From positions 1 through 64,000 of the forward strand of contig MGXZ01000013.1 of the NCBI GenBank assembly GCA_001802455.1: a stretch of 64,000 bases of DNA, given 5' to 3'. A model generated the notes under the pieces. It was not told the DNA's origin, ran no database searches, and was given only the letters and a program-made list of their open reading frames with translations. The position numbers and the translations under genes are program-made. The stretch comes from Gammaproteobacteria bacterium RIFCSPHIGHO2_12_FULL_39_24 (lineage in GTDB: Bacteria; Pseudomonadota; Gammaproteobacteria; Coxiellales; Coxiellaceae). Shown piece after piece: positions 27,143 to 38,591 of this stretch (position 1 is its first letter; every line of letters begins with the position of its first letter).

Positions 27143-30100
27143 TCAACCGACAATAATTGTGCGTTACCACCCATTGCTGTCGTATTAATTGTCATTGTGC
27201 TTTCTCGACATAAACGCAACAAATAATGTGGGCCGCCGGCTTTGGGACCCGTTCCTGATAATCCACAACCACCAAACGGCTGCACACCCACAACCGCGCC
27301 GGTCATTGAACGATTCACATAAATATTGCCTGTTTTAACGTGTTTTTGAATAGCGTCAATCGTTAAATCAATTCGACTTTGAATACCAAACGTTAATCCA
27401 TAACCCATATTATTTATTTGATGAATAACATCACGCCATGCTTGTCGTTTAAATCGCAGCACATGCAAAACGGGGCCAAACACTTCTTTTTGCAACACAG
27501 ACAATTCGGGAATTTCAAATGCAATCGGCGCAATAAAGGTGCCATTTTTTGTATCTGTGGATAATGTCATCTGCGCAATCAACTTTGATTTTTGATACAT
27601 CTCATCAATATGCGCTTGCAATGTTTTTTGTGCACTCGCATCAATCACCGGACCCACATCGGTTGATAAATACGCTGAATTAGCCACTTCCCATGTTTGC
27701 ATCGCCCCCGCCAGCATATTAATAAATACATCAGCAATATCATCTTGAATAAATACAATGCGCAATGCAGAGCAACGCTGACCCGCACTGCCAAATGCAG
27801 AAATCATCACATCACCAACCACTTGCTCCAGCAATGCAGATGAATCCACAATCATGGCGTTTATACCGCCCGTTTCTGCAATCAAAGGAACTATTTTACC
27901 GGGTCGATTCGCCAACGTTTTTTGAATATGTTTTGCGGTATCCGTTGAGCCTGTAAATAATACGCCAGCAGATTGAACAGAAGCAATTAATGCATGTCCA
28001 ATTTTGCTACCAGAACCGATCATTAATTGCAAAACAGATTGTGGTACACCCGCTTCATAAAATAATTCCACTGTTTTTGCTGCAATGAGTGGTGTTTGTG
28101 TTGCCGGTTTAGCAATCACACAATTACCTGCAACCAAACTCGCTGCTACCTGTCCTGTGAATATCGCGAGCGGAAAATTCCAAGGACTCACGCAAATCAA
28201 TGTGCCCAATCCATGCATACGCAACACATTTGATTCGCCTGTTGGTCCTGGTAACATTTCAGGTGATAATGTTTTTCGCGCCATCATGGCATAATAACGG
28301 CAAAAATCTACTGTTTCACGCACTTCTGAAATCGCGTCTGGTAAAAATTTTCCTGCTTCGCGAATTAATAATACCAATAATTTCACCTGATTTTCTTCTA
28401 ATAAATCAGCGGTTTTTTCAAGTATTTCAGCGCGTTTTTCAACGCCCAATTGATCCCATGCAAAGTGCGCTTGCTGTGCGGCACTCAATGCAAGATCAAC
28501 ATCGTGTTCATTTGCCATTTTAACAAAACCAACAATATCAGTATGATTGTTGGGATTGGTAATAGGTATATTTCCACTCACACTCACACCCACACCCACG
28601 CTCTCCATCTCGTGCATTAATTTCTGCAATTGATCAATGCGCGTTAAATCCAATCCGGCAGAATTGATACGTCCGTCGGGGTAAATATTTTTTGGTAAAG
28701 GAATTTTTGAGTTCGCAATAGTTGAATACGATTTTAATTTTTCTATCGGGCTTTGTGTTAGTGACGTGACAGAAATGGCGGGATTTACAATTTGATGCAC
28801 AAAAGAACTGTTCGCACCATTTTCTAATAATCTTCTCACTAAATACGGTAATAAATCTTGGTGTGCACCCACGGGCGCATAAACACGACTCTGCGCATGA
28901 TATTTTTCAGAAGACACTAACACATTATGCAGAGGTTTTCCCATGCCATGTAAATTTTGAAATTCATACTTAAAAGTATTATTGCGCGTTAGAAATAGAA
29001 TCGCGGAAACCGTATACGCATTATGCGTTGCGAATTGCGGATAAATCACATCTTGCGCAGTTAACAATAATTTCGCGCAGGCCAAATAACTAATATCAGT
29101 AGAAACTTTGCGGGTAAAAACAGGATAATTTTCAAAACCACCTACTTGCGCTAATTTAATTTCTGCATCCCAATACGCCCCCTTGACTAATCGCACGGGA
29201 ATTTTTTTATGCTGTGTTCTCGCCAGTTCAATTAAATATTCCAAAACAGCGTACGCGCGTTTTTGATACGCTTGCACAGCCATTCCCAATCCATGCCAAT
29301 TTGCAAAAAGCGGATCAGAAAAAACGGCTTCAACAATATCCAGCGACATATCCAAACGAGACGCTTCTTCCGCATCAATCGTGACATTCACTCCCGCTTT
29401 TTTTGCCTGAAAAACCAGTGTTTTTAGACGATCAATCAAAAATGGCACAACCGTTTCTTGTTTTACAAATTCATAACGCGGATGAAGTGCGGAGAGTTTA
29501 ATCGAAATGCTCGGGGATAATTCACCGGCGCTGACGCTTGGCTTCTGAAAATTCCCCATCACGTTAATCGCATTTTGATATGCCGAAAAATAATCATTCG
29601 CTTGCGCTTGCGTGCGCGCCATTTCACCCAGCATATCAAACGAAAACAAATATCCTTTTTCTGCAAGCGGTTGCGCATTGTGCAATGCTTCGTCAATCGT
29701 GCGTCCCAATACAAAATGCTCACTCATGATTTTCATTGAACGACGAATCGCTTGACGAATAACGGGTTCGCCACAACGTTCTAATAATGTATAAAAAATA
29801 TTTTTAAAAAAATTAGGGTGGTTCGATAAAATTTTTCCACCCAACGCCAAGCTGCGCGTCGTTATATTAACAAAAGTTGATTCGCTCGCACCAATGTGTT
29901 TTTCCCAATGACCACTCGTTAATTTATCGCGAATTAATAAATCTTCTGTTTCTTTATCGGGAATGCGCAATAAACTTTCCGCTAAACACAGTAAAACAAT
30001 CCCTTCATCTGATGATAAATCATATTCCATCATGAGGGCATCAATGCTGGTTTGATTATTTTTTTCAACTCTGACTGTGTTAATCAAATCCGTTGCGATT

Positions 30101-30273
30101 TTTTCAATATCATTTTTTTCTTCATCAGAAAAAACAAGACGTGATAATAACGCTTCAACACAAGCGGTTTCATCCGCATAATAATTTGCAGTGATTTTTT
30201 GACGAGCCGAAGATTGACTGGTTATTTTTTCCTTGAAAAGGAACATGTTTTTTACTCCCACTCCCACTCCCAT
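27139..30273 (-). CDS. putA: bifunctional proline dehydrogenase / L-glutamate gamma-semialdehyde dehydrogenase
   Basis: 1044 aa; PRODH 'RLVKGAYWDAEIK', ALDH 'SPWNFPLAIFTGQ' and 'SAGQRCSALR'; internal ATG at 30246 may be the true start. Confidence 0.96.
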   Translation of the reverse strand: MGVGVGVKNMFLFKEKITSQSSARQKITANYYADETACVEALLSRLVFSDEEKNDIEKIATDLINTVRVEKNNQTSIDALMMEYDLSSDEGIVLLCLAESLLRIPDKETEDLLIRDKLTSGHWEKHIGASESTFVNITTRSLALGGKILSNHPNFFKNIFYTLLERCGEPVIRQAIRRSMKIMSEHFVLGRTIDEALHNAQPLAEKGYLFSFDMLGEMARTQAQANDYFSAYQNAINVMGNFQKPSVSAGELSPSISIKLSALHPRYEFVKQETVVPFLIDRLKTLVFQAKKAGVNVTIDAEEASRLDMSLDIVEAVFSDPLFANWHGLGMAVQAYQKRAYAVLEYLIELARTQHKKIPVRLVKGAYWDAEIKLAQVGGFENYPVFTRKVSTDISYLACAKLLLTAQDVIYPQFATHNAYTVSAILFLTRNNTFKYEFQNLHGMGKPLHNVLVSSEKYHAQSRVYAPVGAHQDLLPYLVRRLLENGANSSFVHQIVNPAISVTSLTQSPIEKLKSYSTIANSKIPLPKNIYPDGRINSAGLDLTRIDQLQKLMHEMESVGVGVSVSGNIPITNPNNHTDIVGFVKMANEHDVDLALSAAQQAHFAWDQLGVEKRAEILEKTADLLEENQVKLLVLLIREAGKFLPDAISEVRETVDFCRYYAMMARKTLSPEMLPGPTGESNVLRMHGLGTLICVSPWNFPLAIFTGQVAASLVAGNCVIAKPATQTPLIAAKTVELFYEAGVPQSVLQLMIGSGSKIGHALIASVQSAGVLFTGSTDTAKHIQKTLANRPGKIVPLIAETGGINAMIVDSSALLEQVVGDVMISAFGSAGQRCSALRIVFIQDDIADVFINMLAGAMQTWEVANSAYLSTDVGPVIDASAQKTLQAHIDEMYQKSKLIAQMTLSTDTKNGTFIAPIAFEIPELSVLQKEVFGPVLHVLRFKRQAWRDVIHQINNMGYGLTFGIQSRIDLTIDAIQKHVKTGNIYVNRSMTGAVVGVQPFGGCGLSGTGPKAGGPHYLLRLCRESTMTINTTAMGGNAQLLSVD
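28576..28599. repeat. in-frame hexamer repeat inside putA linker
   Basis: ACTCAC x2, ACCCAC x2; encodes VGVGVSVS. Confidence 0.8.
30254..30271. repeat. hexamer tandem repeat (ACTCCC)3 at ppa/putA junction
   Basis: gene-sense GGGAGTGGGAGTGGGAGT directly after the ppa stop (TAATGGGAGT). Confidence 0.85.
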
Positions 30274-30806
30274 TAACTCACTTTAAATCTCTCAACGCTT
30301 TCCTGAATTTCTTTCGCCGCCGCTGTTTTATCCAACCAGTCACCTACCTTCACCCATTTTCCTGGTTCTAATTTCTTATAATTGTCAAAAAAATGAGTAA
30401 TCGCTTGTTTGGTCATATCGGGGATGTCAGACAATGCTTTCATTTTTGCATAATGCACACACGTTTTTTCAATTGGCACTGCTAAAATTTTATAATCCTC
30501 ACCCGATTCATCCGTCATTTGCAAAACACCCAGCGCGCGACAACGTATCAAACTGCCTGCTTGCACGGGAAAAGGAGTTAACACCAAAACATCCACTGGA
30601 TCACCATCATTGGATAATGTGTTCGGCACAAAACCATAATTACACGGATAATGCATTGCTGTTGGCATGAAACGATCAACCATCAATAAACCTGATTCTT
30701 TATCAATTTCATATTTGACGGGTGTTGAATTAGCTGAAATTTCGATAATGACATTAATATCATCAGGAATATTTTTACCGGGGGAAATGGAGCGTAACAC
30801 TGACAT
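30273..30806 (-). CDS. ppa: inorganic pyrophosphatase
   Basis: 'YPCNYGFVPNTLSNDGDPVDVLV'. Confidence 0.97.
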   Translation of the reverse strand: MSVLRSISPGKNIPDDINVIIEISANSTPVKYEIDKESGLLMVDRFMPTAMHYPCNYGFVPNTLSNDGDPVDVLVLTPFPVQAGSLIRCRALGVLQMTDESGEDYKILAVPIEKTCVHYAKMKALSDIPDMTKQAITHFFDNYKKLEPGKWVKVGDWLDKTAAAKEIQESVERFKVS

Positions 30807-30845
30807 AAACAGTAATCCTTTTTATATTGAAATGCGGTGATATTA

Positions 30846-31295
30846 TCACATTCGTTTGTGCTTAAAAAATCTTTTTAAGATAGCTGCACACTCATCCACA
30901 CACACCCCTCCTTCCCAAAAAATAATATGGTTGTGCCGAGGATCATTTAATAACTGAAACACACTTTTCACTGCGCCGGTTTTCGGATCGTACGCGCCGA
31001 AAACCAAACGCTCAATGCGGGCGTGTATCATTGCGCCAACACACATCGAACAAGGCTCCAATGTCACATACAGCGTTGTATTTTTTAACCGGTAATTTTG
31101 CAAAACGGTTGATGCCTTTCGCAATACAATCATCTCTGCATGCGCACTGGGATCATGCGACTGAACGGGTTGATTCCACCCTTGTGCAATAATTTTATTC
31201 TCATACGCAATCACCGCACCCACCGGTACTTCACCTTCACTCTCGGCTCGTTGTGCCAGTGTTAATGCATGTTGCATAAATTCAATATCGCTCAC
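30846..31295 (-). CDS. tadA: tRNA-specific adenosine deaminase
   Basis: 'PSAHAEMIVLRKA', 'TLYVTLEPCSMCVGAMIHARI'. Confidence 0.96.
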   Translation of the reverse strand: MSDIEFMQHALTLAQRAESEGEVPVGAVIAYENKIIAQGWNQPVQSHDPSAHAEMIVLRKASTVLQNYRLKNTTLYVTLEPCSMCVGAMIHARIERLVFGAYDPKTGAVKSVFQLLNDPRHNHIIFWEGGVCVDECAAILKRFFKHKRM

Positions 31296-31307
31296 ACTAA
31301 TAACTCA

Positions 31308-32840
31308 TCACTCCCACTCAATGGTTGCGGGTGGTTTGCCAGAAATATCATACACAACACGTGACACAAACGGCACCTCATTAATTATTTTATGACTCAC
31401 GTAGGCTAAAAATGAATGCGGCAACTCCGCCCACTCTGCTGTCATAAAATCCGTTGTAGTGACAGCGCGCAATGCAATCACATACTCATAACAACGCGCA
31501 TCTCCTTTCACACCCACTGATTTGATCGGTAAAAACACGGAAAATGCTTGTGCAACTTGATCATATAAATTGTGTTCGCGTAATGCATCGATAAAAATCG
31601 CATCGGCATTTTGCAAAATAATAATAAATTCTTTTTTCACTTCACCTACAACGCGAATGCCCAAGCCTGCGCCCGGAAAAGGATGACGATAAACCATCTC
31701 ATGCGGCAAACCCAATTGCACGCCCAGCGCGCGCACTTCATCTTTAAATAATTCACGCAACGGTTCAATTAATTTAAAACGCATATTTTCCGGCAATCCA
31801 CCCACGTTGTGATGTGATTTAATAACGTGTGACGTTCCAGATGAAGCCATTCCAGATTCAATTACATCTGGATAAATGGTGCCTTGTGCTAAAAAAGCAA
31901 TGCCTTGTAATTTTTCAGATTCTTTTTCAAAAATTTCAACAAATAGATTACCAATAATTTTTCGTTTAGCCTCTGGATCAAAAACATTTTTTAATTTTTC
32001 AAAAAATAAATCTTGCGCATTCACGCGAATTACGGTGACGCCTACATTATCAGCAAAAATTTGCATCACGTGATCGCCTTCATTTTTACGCATCAATCCT
32101 GTGTCGACAAAAACACAAATTAATTGATCACCAATCGCTTCGTGCAATAATGCTGCTAACACAGACGAATCAACACCGCCTGATAATGCCAATAATACTT
32201 TTTCTTTTCCAACCACGCTGCGAATTTTTTTGATACTCTCTGCAATAATATTGTGGGTATTCCAATTTGATTCACAACGACACATGGTGTTGACAAAATT
32301 TTTTATTATTTTTTCACCACACGGTGTGTGCGTAACTTCAGGATGAAATTGTACCGCGTAAAATTGATGTGATTCATCGCTCATGGCTGCAATGGGTGCG
32401 TTATTTGTTTTTGCGATAATTTTAAAACCAGGGGGAAGTTGCGTAACATGATCACCGTGACTCATCCAAACCGGTGTGAGTGTGGGTGTGATGTTCTGAA
32501 ATAATAAATTGTGTAAATCTAGTTTGCATTCCGCCAATCCAAATTCACGCTGAGCACTCAATTCAACTTTTCCACCCAATTGTTCTGCCATGGTTTGCAT
32601 ACCGTAACAAATTCCCAATATGGGCACGCCCAATGTAAAAATAATTTTCGGCGCACGCACCGTATTTTTTTCAATTACTGTTTCAGGACCGCCGGATAAA
32701 ATAATTCCTTGCGGATTAAATTTTTTGATGACTTCATCTGAAATAGTGGGATGCATTAATTCACAATACACACCCAATGAACGAACGCGTCGTGCAATCA
32801 ACTGAGTATATTGGGAACCAAAATCAATAATTAAAATCAC
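31308..32840 (-). CDS. guaA: GMP synthase (glutamine-hydrolysing)
   Basis: '[12 protein letters not shown]', '[16 protein letters not shown]', C-terminal 'PATIEWE'. Confidence 0.98.
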   Translation of the reverse strand: MILIIDFGSQYTQLIARRVRSLGVYCELMHPTISDEVIKKFNPQGIILSGGPETVIEKNTVRAPKIIFTLGVPILGICYGMQTMAEQLGGKVELSAQREFGLAECKLDLHNLLFQNITPTLTPVWMSHGDHVTQLPPGFKIIAKTNNAPIAAMSDESHQFYAVQFHPEVTHTPCGEKIIKNFVNTMCRCESNWNTHNIIAESIKKIRSVVGKEKVLLALSGGVDSSVLAALLHEAIGDQLICVFVDTGLMRKNEGDHVMQIFADNVGVTVIRVNAQDLFFEKLKNVFDPEAKRKIIGNLFVEIFEKESEKLQGIAFLAQGTIYPDVIESGMASSGTSHVIKSHHNVGGLPENMRFKLIEPLRELFKDEVRALGVQLGLPHEMVYRHPFPGAGLGIRVVGEVKKEFIIILQNADAIFIDALREHNLYDQVAQAFSVFLPIKSVGVKGDARCYEYVIALRAVTTTDFMTAEWAELPHSFLAYVSHKIINEVPFVSRVVYDISGKPPATIEWE

Positions 32841-34315
32841 TATTCTTCTCTCGAATAATTCGGTGCTTCTTTGGTGATGTGCACATCATGCACATGACTT
32901 TCGCGCACGCCCGCGTTCGTAATTCGCACAAATACCGCATTTTCTTGCAGATTTTTAATGGTTGATGCGCCCAAATACCCCATCGATGAACGTAATCCAC
33001 CCATCAACTGATGTAGCACATTGCGCAATAACCCTTTGTACGGCACGCGCCCTTCAATGCCTTCGGGTACATATTTTGCGATAGAATCCGTTTGTTTTTC
33101 TTGAAAATAACGATCGCTGGATCCATTCGTTTCTGACATTGCGCCAACCGATCCCATTCCTCGATAGGTTTTGTAAGAACGACCTTGATATAAAATCACC
33201 TCACCGGGCGCTTCTTCTGTGCCCGCAAATAATCCACCGATCATCACGCATGATGCACCGGCACTTAATGCTTTAGCAATGTCACCCGAAAAACGAATAC
33301 CTCCATCTGCAACGACAGGAATATTTTTTTTGCCAATTGCCTTCACTACATTTGAAATGGCGGTAATTTGCGGAACACCAATACCAGCGACAATGCGCGT
33401 TGTACAAATAGAACCCGGTCCCATTCCCACTTTAATCGCATCCACTCCTGCCTCCATCAGTGCAATCGCAGCATCGGCGGTAGCAATATTCCCCCCCATG
33501 ATTTGTTGATCAGGATAATGTTTGCGAATCCATTTGATGACTTCAATCACCCCCTTTGAATGGGCATGCGCGGTATCAACCACAATTAAATCCACCCCTT
33601 CTGCAATTAACGCGCTCACGCGATCTTGCGTTTCTTTTCCCGTGGTTACTGCAGCACCAACACGCAATTGTCCATTTTCATTTTTAGTAGCCTGGGGTTT
33701 TGAAAGAGATTTTAAAATATCTTTTACTGTGTACATACCACGCAATTCAAATTGATCATTCACAATTAAAATTTTCTCAACGCGGTGTTGACGAAATAAC
33801 ATCATCACTTGATCACGCGAAACACCTTCTTTTACCGTAATTAAACGCTCTTTGGGTGTCATTACATTAGAAACAACATGATCAAAATTATTTTCAAAAC
33901 GAATATCACGACTCGTAACAATGCCCACTAATTTTTTTCCCTCAACGACAGGCATACCAGAAATATTGTTTTTATCGGTAATGTCAATTAATTCACGAAT
34001 GGTTGTTTTCGGAGAAACGGTAATCGGATCTTTCACCACACCGCTTTCAAATTTTTTCACTTTCCGAACTTCGCGCGCTTGCGCTTCAATCAACATATTT
34101 TTATGTAAAATACCCAACCCCCCCTCTTCTGCTAAACACACCGCTAAACGATGCTCAGTTACGGTGTCCATTGCAGCAGAAAGAATCGGGATGTTCAGAT
34201 GAATATCACGCGTCAAACGAGTTTGTAGTGAGGCGTCTTTGGGAAGAATATCAGAGTATCGCGGAACTAATAATACATCATCAAATGTTAATGCTTCTTG
34301 ATCAAGGAATTGCAT
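32840..34315 (-). CDS. guaB: IMP dehydrogenase
   Basis: '[17 protein letters not shown]', '[20 protein letters not shown]', CBS domains. Confidence 0.98.
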   Translation of the reverse strand: MQFLDQEALTFDDVLLVPRYSDILPKDASLQTRLTRDIHLNIPILSAAMDTVTEHRLAVCLAEEGGLGILHKNMLIEAQAREVRKVKKFESGVVKDPITVSPKTTIRELIDITDKNNISGMPVVEGKKLVGIVTSRDIRFENNFDHVVSNVMTPKERLITVKEGVSRDQVMMLFRQHRVEKILIVNDQFELRGMYTVKDILKSLSKPQATKNENGQLRVGAAVTTGKETQDRVSALIAEGVDLIVVDTAHAHSKGVIEVIKWIRKHYPDQQIMGGNIATADAAIALMEAGVDAIKVGMGPGSICTTRIVAGIGVPQITAISNVVKAIGKKNIPVVADGGIRFSGDIAKALSAGASCVMIGGLFAGTEEAPGEVILYQGRSYKTYRGMGSVGAMSETNGSSDRYFQEKQTDSIAKYVPEGIEGRVPYKGLLRNVLHQLMGGLRSSMGYLGASTIKNLQENAVFVRITNAGVRESHVHDVHITKEAPNYSREE

Positions 34316-34422
34316 CGACTCACCTCATCATGCTGGGCTGTTGAGTAAATGCAAGGCATTGTAGCGTAAAACAACGTCAGAGGCTATAGTAGCGAAAGAC
34401 ATGCCAGTCCAGGATGTAACAC

Positions 34423-34968
34423 ATGAATGCACCGAGCGAAAATAATTTAATTTGGGTTGATCTTGAAATGACAGGATTAAATCCAGAGTATGACCGCATT
34501 ATTGAAATTGCGGCCATTGCTACGGACTCAGAATTAAATGTTCTCGCTGAAAGTGCTGTATTTGCAATTCATCAAGAACAACAATATTTAAACCAAATGG
34601 ATAAATGGTGCACTGAACAACATGGTAAATCAGGTTTGACACAACGCGTACAGCAAAGCACGATTACTGAAAGTGAGGCGGAAACAAAAATACTCGAATT
34701 TATTAAAAAATATGCGCCCGAAAAAGCATCACCGCTATGCGGCAACACCGTTTATCAAGATCGACGTTTTTTAGTTAAATACATGCCGACACTTGAAAAT
34801 TATTTTCACTATCGACTGTTGGATGTGAGCACCGTAAAAATTTTAGCACAACGCTGGATGCCGAAAATCATGGATGGTTTTAAGAAAGAATCAACGCATT
34901 TGGCGCTACAAGATATTCGCGATTCGATCGAAGAATTGCGTTACTATCGCAAATACTTTATAAAATAA
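34423..34968 (+). CDS. orn: oligoribonuclease
   Basis: '[23 protein letters not shown]'. Confidence 0.97.
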   Translation: MNAPSENNLIWVDLEMTGLNPEYDRIIEIAAIATDSELNVLAESAVFAIHQEQQYLNQMDKWCTEQHGKSGLTQRVQQSTITESEAETKILEFIKKYAPEKASPLCGNTVYQDRRFLVKYMPTLENYFHYRLLDVSTVKILAQRWMPKIMDGFKKESTHLALQDIRDSIEELRYYRKYFIK

Positions 34969-34997
34969 GTCAGTTACCACTAACGGAGTAGAAGAAC

Positions 34998-35615
34998 ATG
35001 ATAAAGCGTCTCACTTTATTATTGTTAATGCTGTTGGCGATGGGATCGTTTTCTGGTTATCTGTATTTAAATAATCAAATTGAGATAGGGGAAGCCAAAA
35101 TAGCAGAGGGTCAGAAAAGCATTGGCGCAGGTGAAAAGGCACTGTCTGCTGGAAAACAAAGACTGCGTGCTGGCAAACAAAAATTGCAAGCCGGAAAACA
35201 ACAATTACAGATTGGAAAACAAAAATTAGCTGCTGGTAAAAAACAATATCAGATTGTAAGAGCCATTCCATTGGGCGCAGTTTCCAATCTACTGCCAGAG
35301 GCAACACCACTGACCGGAATCGTGGAGCATAAAATTAGAGAAGGCGGAAAGCAAATTGCGCATGGCGAAAAACAAGTTGCCTATGGTGAAAAACAAGTTG
35401 CGCATGGTGAAAAACAAATTGCTGCTGGAGAACAAAAAATAAGAGCTGGCGAATTACGACTCAAATCAGGAAAAATAGCCATTGCGCAAGGTATTGCGAA
35501 ACTAGAAGAAGCAAAAAAAATACGGGATGCGCTTGCCATCAGCGCTGCTTTTTTCACCTTCTTAACCATTGTACTGGCTATTTTTTGGAGACGAAAACGC
35601 GCGCTACGTTCCTAA
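34998..35615 (+). CDS. hypothetical bitopic membrane protein with two blocks of 7-residue repeats
   Basis: TM helices at both ends; repeats such as AGKQKLQ and HGEKQVA every 7 residues, 21-bp DNA period. Confidence 0.75.
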   Translation: MIKRLTLLLLMLLAMGSFSGYLYLNNQIEIGEAKIAEGQKSIGAGEKALSAGKQRLRAGKQKLQAGKQQLQIGKQKLAAGKKQYQIVRAIPLGAVSNLLPEATPLTGIVEHKIREGGKQIAHGEKQVAYGEKQVAHGEKQIAAGEQKIRAGELRLKSGKIAIAQGIAKLEEAKKIRDALAISAAFFTFLTIVLAIFWRRKRALRS

Positions 35616-35695
35616 TTAAAGAATTGCTTGCAAAAAACACAAACCTAGCAAAAAATACAATAGGATGTAATGTAAACCATTAGAAGGGAAATATC

Positions 35696-36277
35696 ATGTC
35701 ATCACTCATCGCTATCGTTATTGCCTATCTGCTCGGCTCCATATCATCAGCCATTATCATTTCAAAAATATTCAAAACACCTGATCCACGAACCGAAGGT
35801 TCTGGCAATGCAGGCGCTACCAATGTGCTCCGCTTAGCGGGAAAAAAAGAAGCGGCCATGGTGATGGTCGGCGATATATTAAAAGGATTGATTGCCGTGT
35901 GGATCGGACAGTTGTTTCACCTCGGCGCATTCTGGTTGGGTATCGTTGCCTTTGCTGCCGTCGTCGGACACATTTTCCCACTGTATTTTGGCTTCAAAGG
36001 GGGTAAAGGTGTTGCAACCGCGGTGGGCGCTATCCTTGGTTTATCTTTTATTTCAGGAATTTTGGTGGCGGCTGCTTGGGCTGCGGTTGCGTTTATAGTG
36101 CGTTATTCATCACTCGCTTCTTTGGTTGCCATAATTTTAGCACCTATTTTTTTACTACTATTTGCAAAAGCCGCTTTCTTTATTCCCGCTGTTTTGATCG
36201 CAGCATTGGTCATTTGGAAACACAAAGAAAATATTGAAAGATTAAAGAATAAAACGGAAAGTAAGATTGAGTGGTGA
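35696..36277 (+). CDS. plsY: acyl-phosphate glycerol-3-phosphate acyltransferase
   Basis: 'DPRTEGSGNAGATNVLRLAGKK', 'FKGGKGVATAVG'. Confidence 0.96.
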   Translation: MSSLIAIVIAYLLGSISSAIIISKIFKTPDPRTEGSGNAGATNVLRLAGKKEAAMVMVGDILKGLIAVWIGQLFHLGAFWLGIVAFAAVVGHIFPLYFGFKGGKGVATAVGAILGLSFISGILVAAAWAAVAFIVRYSSLASLVAIILAPIFLLLFAKAAFFIPAVLIAALVIWKHKENIERLKNKTESKIEW

Positions 36278-36279
36278 AA

Positions 36280-38526
36280 TTATTCCAGCACAAAATCAAT
36301 TTTACGTTCATCCAAATTCACGTTCGCGACTCTAACGCGAATAGGATCGCCCAAACGATACACGCGGTTGCTGGAACGACCGCGTAATAAACGGTGTACC
36401 GCATCGAGTTGGTAATAATCATTTTTAAGCGCTGTCACGTGTACCAATCCCTGTACATAAATATCTTTCAATTCAACAAATAAACCAAATCCCGTGACAT
36501 CGGCAATAAAACCATCAAATACTTGTCCCACTTTATTTTTAATATAATCACATTTCAACCAATCGGTTGCATCACGCGATGCACGATCAGCACGGCGTTC
36601 CGTCATAGAACAATGTTCACCGACCACAGTCATGTGTTCAGCATTATACAAAAAACTACTTGGTTTGCGTTTGCTGATAATGTGTTTGAGCGCGCGATGC
36701 ACTAACAAATCAGGGTAACGCCGAATCGGTGATGTAAAATGACAATAGGTTTCATACGATAAACCAAAATGCCCACGATCATCGGACGAGTAAATTGCTT
36801 GTCGCAGCGAACGCAGCATAACCGTTTGAATTAAATGCGCATCCGGTCTTTTTGAAACGCGCTCTAATAATTTTGCATAATCTCCCGGTGTTGGCTGATC
36901 ACCACCCGGCAAACGCAATGAAAATGATTTTAGAAAATCGCGCAAATTGGATAATTTTTCAGGCTCCGGAAAATCGTGAACACGATATAACGCTGGAATA
37001 TCAGCTTTTTTAATGTATTTTGCTGTCGTTTCATTTGCCACTAACATTAATTCTTCAATGATACGATGCGCAACGTTTCGTAATCGCGGAACAATACTAT
37101 CAATTTTTCCGCCTTGACCAAATATGATTTGCGTTTCCGTTGTTTCGAATTCAATTGCGCCACGCAATTCACGTTGTCTCAATAATGTTTGAAATAAGTG
37201 ATGCAGATTTTTTAAATGCATTGTCAACACAGTATCAGCCACTTCCGTTTCAGCTAAAATTGCCGCTACCGTGGTGTATGTCAAACGTGCTTTTGAGTGA
37301 ATGATTGCATTATCAAATTGATATTTTTGCACAACGCCATCCGCATTGATTTCCATTTCACACACCATCGTGAGTCGATCGCAGTGCGGACGAAGTGAAC
37401 ACAAATCGTTGGATAATTTTTCAGGTAACATGGGAATAACACGCGCAGGAAAATAAACGGAGTTTCCGCGTGAATGAGCTTCTTTGTCTAATGCAGAATG
37501 AGGAGTGACATAATGCGCTACATCGGCAATCGCAATCCATACGCGCCAATGATTTTTAGAAAGTGGTTCACAATACACAGCATCATCAAAATCTTTTGCA
37601 TCTTCGCCATCGATTGTCACAAAATGCAAATTGCGTAAATCACGACGTTTTTCATCTTGCGAAAAAATCACTTCATGCGGCAATTGCGTCACTTCGCTTA
37701 AGACGGTAGAAGGAAATTGATGCGGCAAACTGTGCGCGCGAATCGCTAATTCCACTTCCATTCCCGGTGTTAATTGATCACCCAATACCTCAATGACTTC
37801 GCCCACAGGTTGTCGCCGCATGGTTGGCTGCGCTGTAATTTTAACAACAACAAATTGTCCTGGTTTTGCAGCACCCTCTGCACCTTTTGGAATAATAATC
37901 TCTTGGATAATGGATTTACTATCAGGATCAACAAAGGCAATGCCATTCTCAACATGAAAACGACCCGCAATTTGTTCTGTGTTGCGCTCTAAAATTTCAA
38001 CAATAGCCCCTTCTGATCGACGTCCTTTGTCTGAGATAACACGCACCAATACACGATCATCTGTAAACACTTGTCGCATTTGTCGCGCCGGAATAAAAAT
38101 ATCAGGGCCTTTATTTTCCGGAATCAACCAACCAAAACCATCGCGATGCGCTTGAATAAATCCGGGAACCAACGACATGCGATCCACCAAACCATATTTG
38201 TCACCGCGATTTAAAATCAGTTGGCCATCGCGCAACATCGCACTCAAACGCCGCTCCAAACCATGTTGCTCTGATTCTGTTTTTAATCGAAAATCTTGAA
38301 CGATTTGTTGATAATGAGCAGGACGTTTTCGTTCTTTTAAATAGTCGATAATAAATTCGCGACTCGGTATCGGATGTTCATATAATTCCGCTTCGCGTTC
38401 ACGATAAGGATCTTTTTTCCACGTTTTTTTTACGTCATTTTTTTTTAATTTTTTCAACTTTTTTTTATTCGAAAATTTTTTCTTTTTTTTCTGTTTTTCT
38501 TGCTGTTTTGACACGGTCACAACCAC
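36280..38526 (-). CDS. rnr: ribonuclease R
   Basis: RNB domain 'DGEDAKDFDDAVYCEP', S1 domain, Lys-rich N-terminus. Confidence 0.97.
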   Translation of the reverse strand: MVVTVSKQQEKQKKKKKFSNKKKLKKLKKNDVKKTWKKDPYREREAELYEHPIPSREFIIDYLKERKRPAHYQQIVQDFRLKTESEQHGLERRLSAMLRDGQLILNRGDKYGLVDRMSLVPGFIQAHRDGFGWLIPENKGPDIFIPARQMRQVFTDDRVLVRVISDKGRRSEGAIVEILERNTEQIAGRFHVENGIAFVDPDSKSIIQEIIIPKGAEGAAKPGQFVVVKITAQPTMRRQPVGEVIEVLGDQLTPGMEVELAIRAHSLPHQFPSTVLSEVTQLPHEVIFSQDEKRRDLRNLHFVTIDGEDAKDFDDAVYCEPLSKNHWRVWIAIADVAHYVTPHSALDKEAHSRGNSVYFPARVIPMLPEKLSNDLCSLRPHCDRLTMVCEMEINADGVVQKYQFDNAIIHSKARLTYTTVAAILAETEVADTVLTMHLKNLHHLFQTLLRQRELRGAIEFETTETQIIFGQGGKIDSIVPRLRNVAHRIIEELMLVANETTAKYIKKADIPALYRVHDFPEPEKLSNLRDFLKSFSLRLPGGDQPTPGDYAKLLERVSKRPDAHLIQTVMLRSLRQAIYSSDDRGHFGLSYETYCHFTSPIRRYPDLLVHRALKHIISKRKPSSFLYNAEHMTVVGEHCSMTERRADRASRDATDWLKCDYIKNKVGQVFDGFIADVTGFGLFVELKDIYVQGLVHVTALKNDYYQLDAVHRLLRGRSSNRVYRLGDPIRVRVANVNLDERKIDFVLE

Positions 38527-38591
38527 TCAACTGTAATGTTCTAATCACCATTATCCATTTATTTTGCACGAGATGCACCTGTTTAATGCTT

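Noticed and set aside
31308-31325. CACTCCCACTCAAT at the guaA end as another hexamer-family member
   Set aside because: It encodes the conserved GuaA C-terminus TIEWE, so the resemblance is explained by coding constraint.
35119-35480. Regular 21-bp repeats resembling a short CRISPR or minisatellite array
   Set aside because: Repeats are continuous without spacers and encode heptad protein repeats in one long ORF.
36104-36121. CATCACTCGCTTCTTT inside plsY as a copy of the foldback core motif
   Set aside because: Lies within conserved plsY coding sequence with no surrounding inverted repeat; likely chance.
38508-38530. GTGGTTGTGACCGTGTCA at the rnr start as a hexamer repeat
   Set aside because: Period-6 GTGNNN appearance is weak (three dissimilar units) and could be chance.
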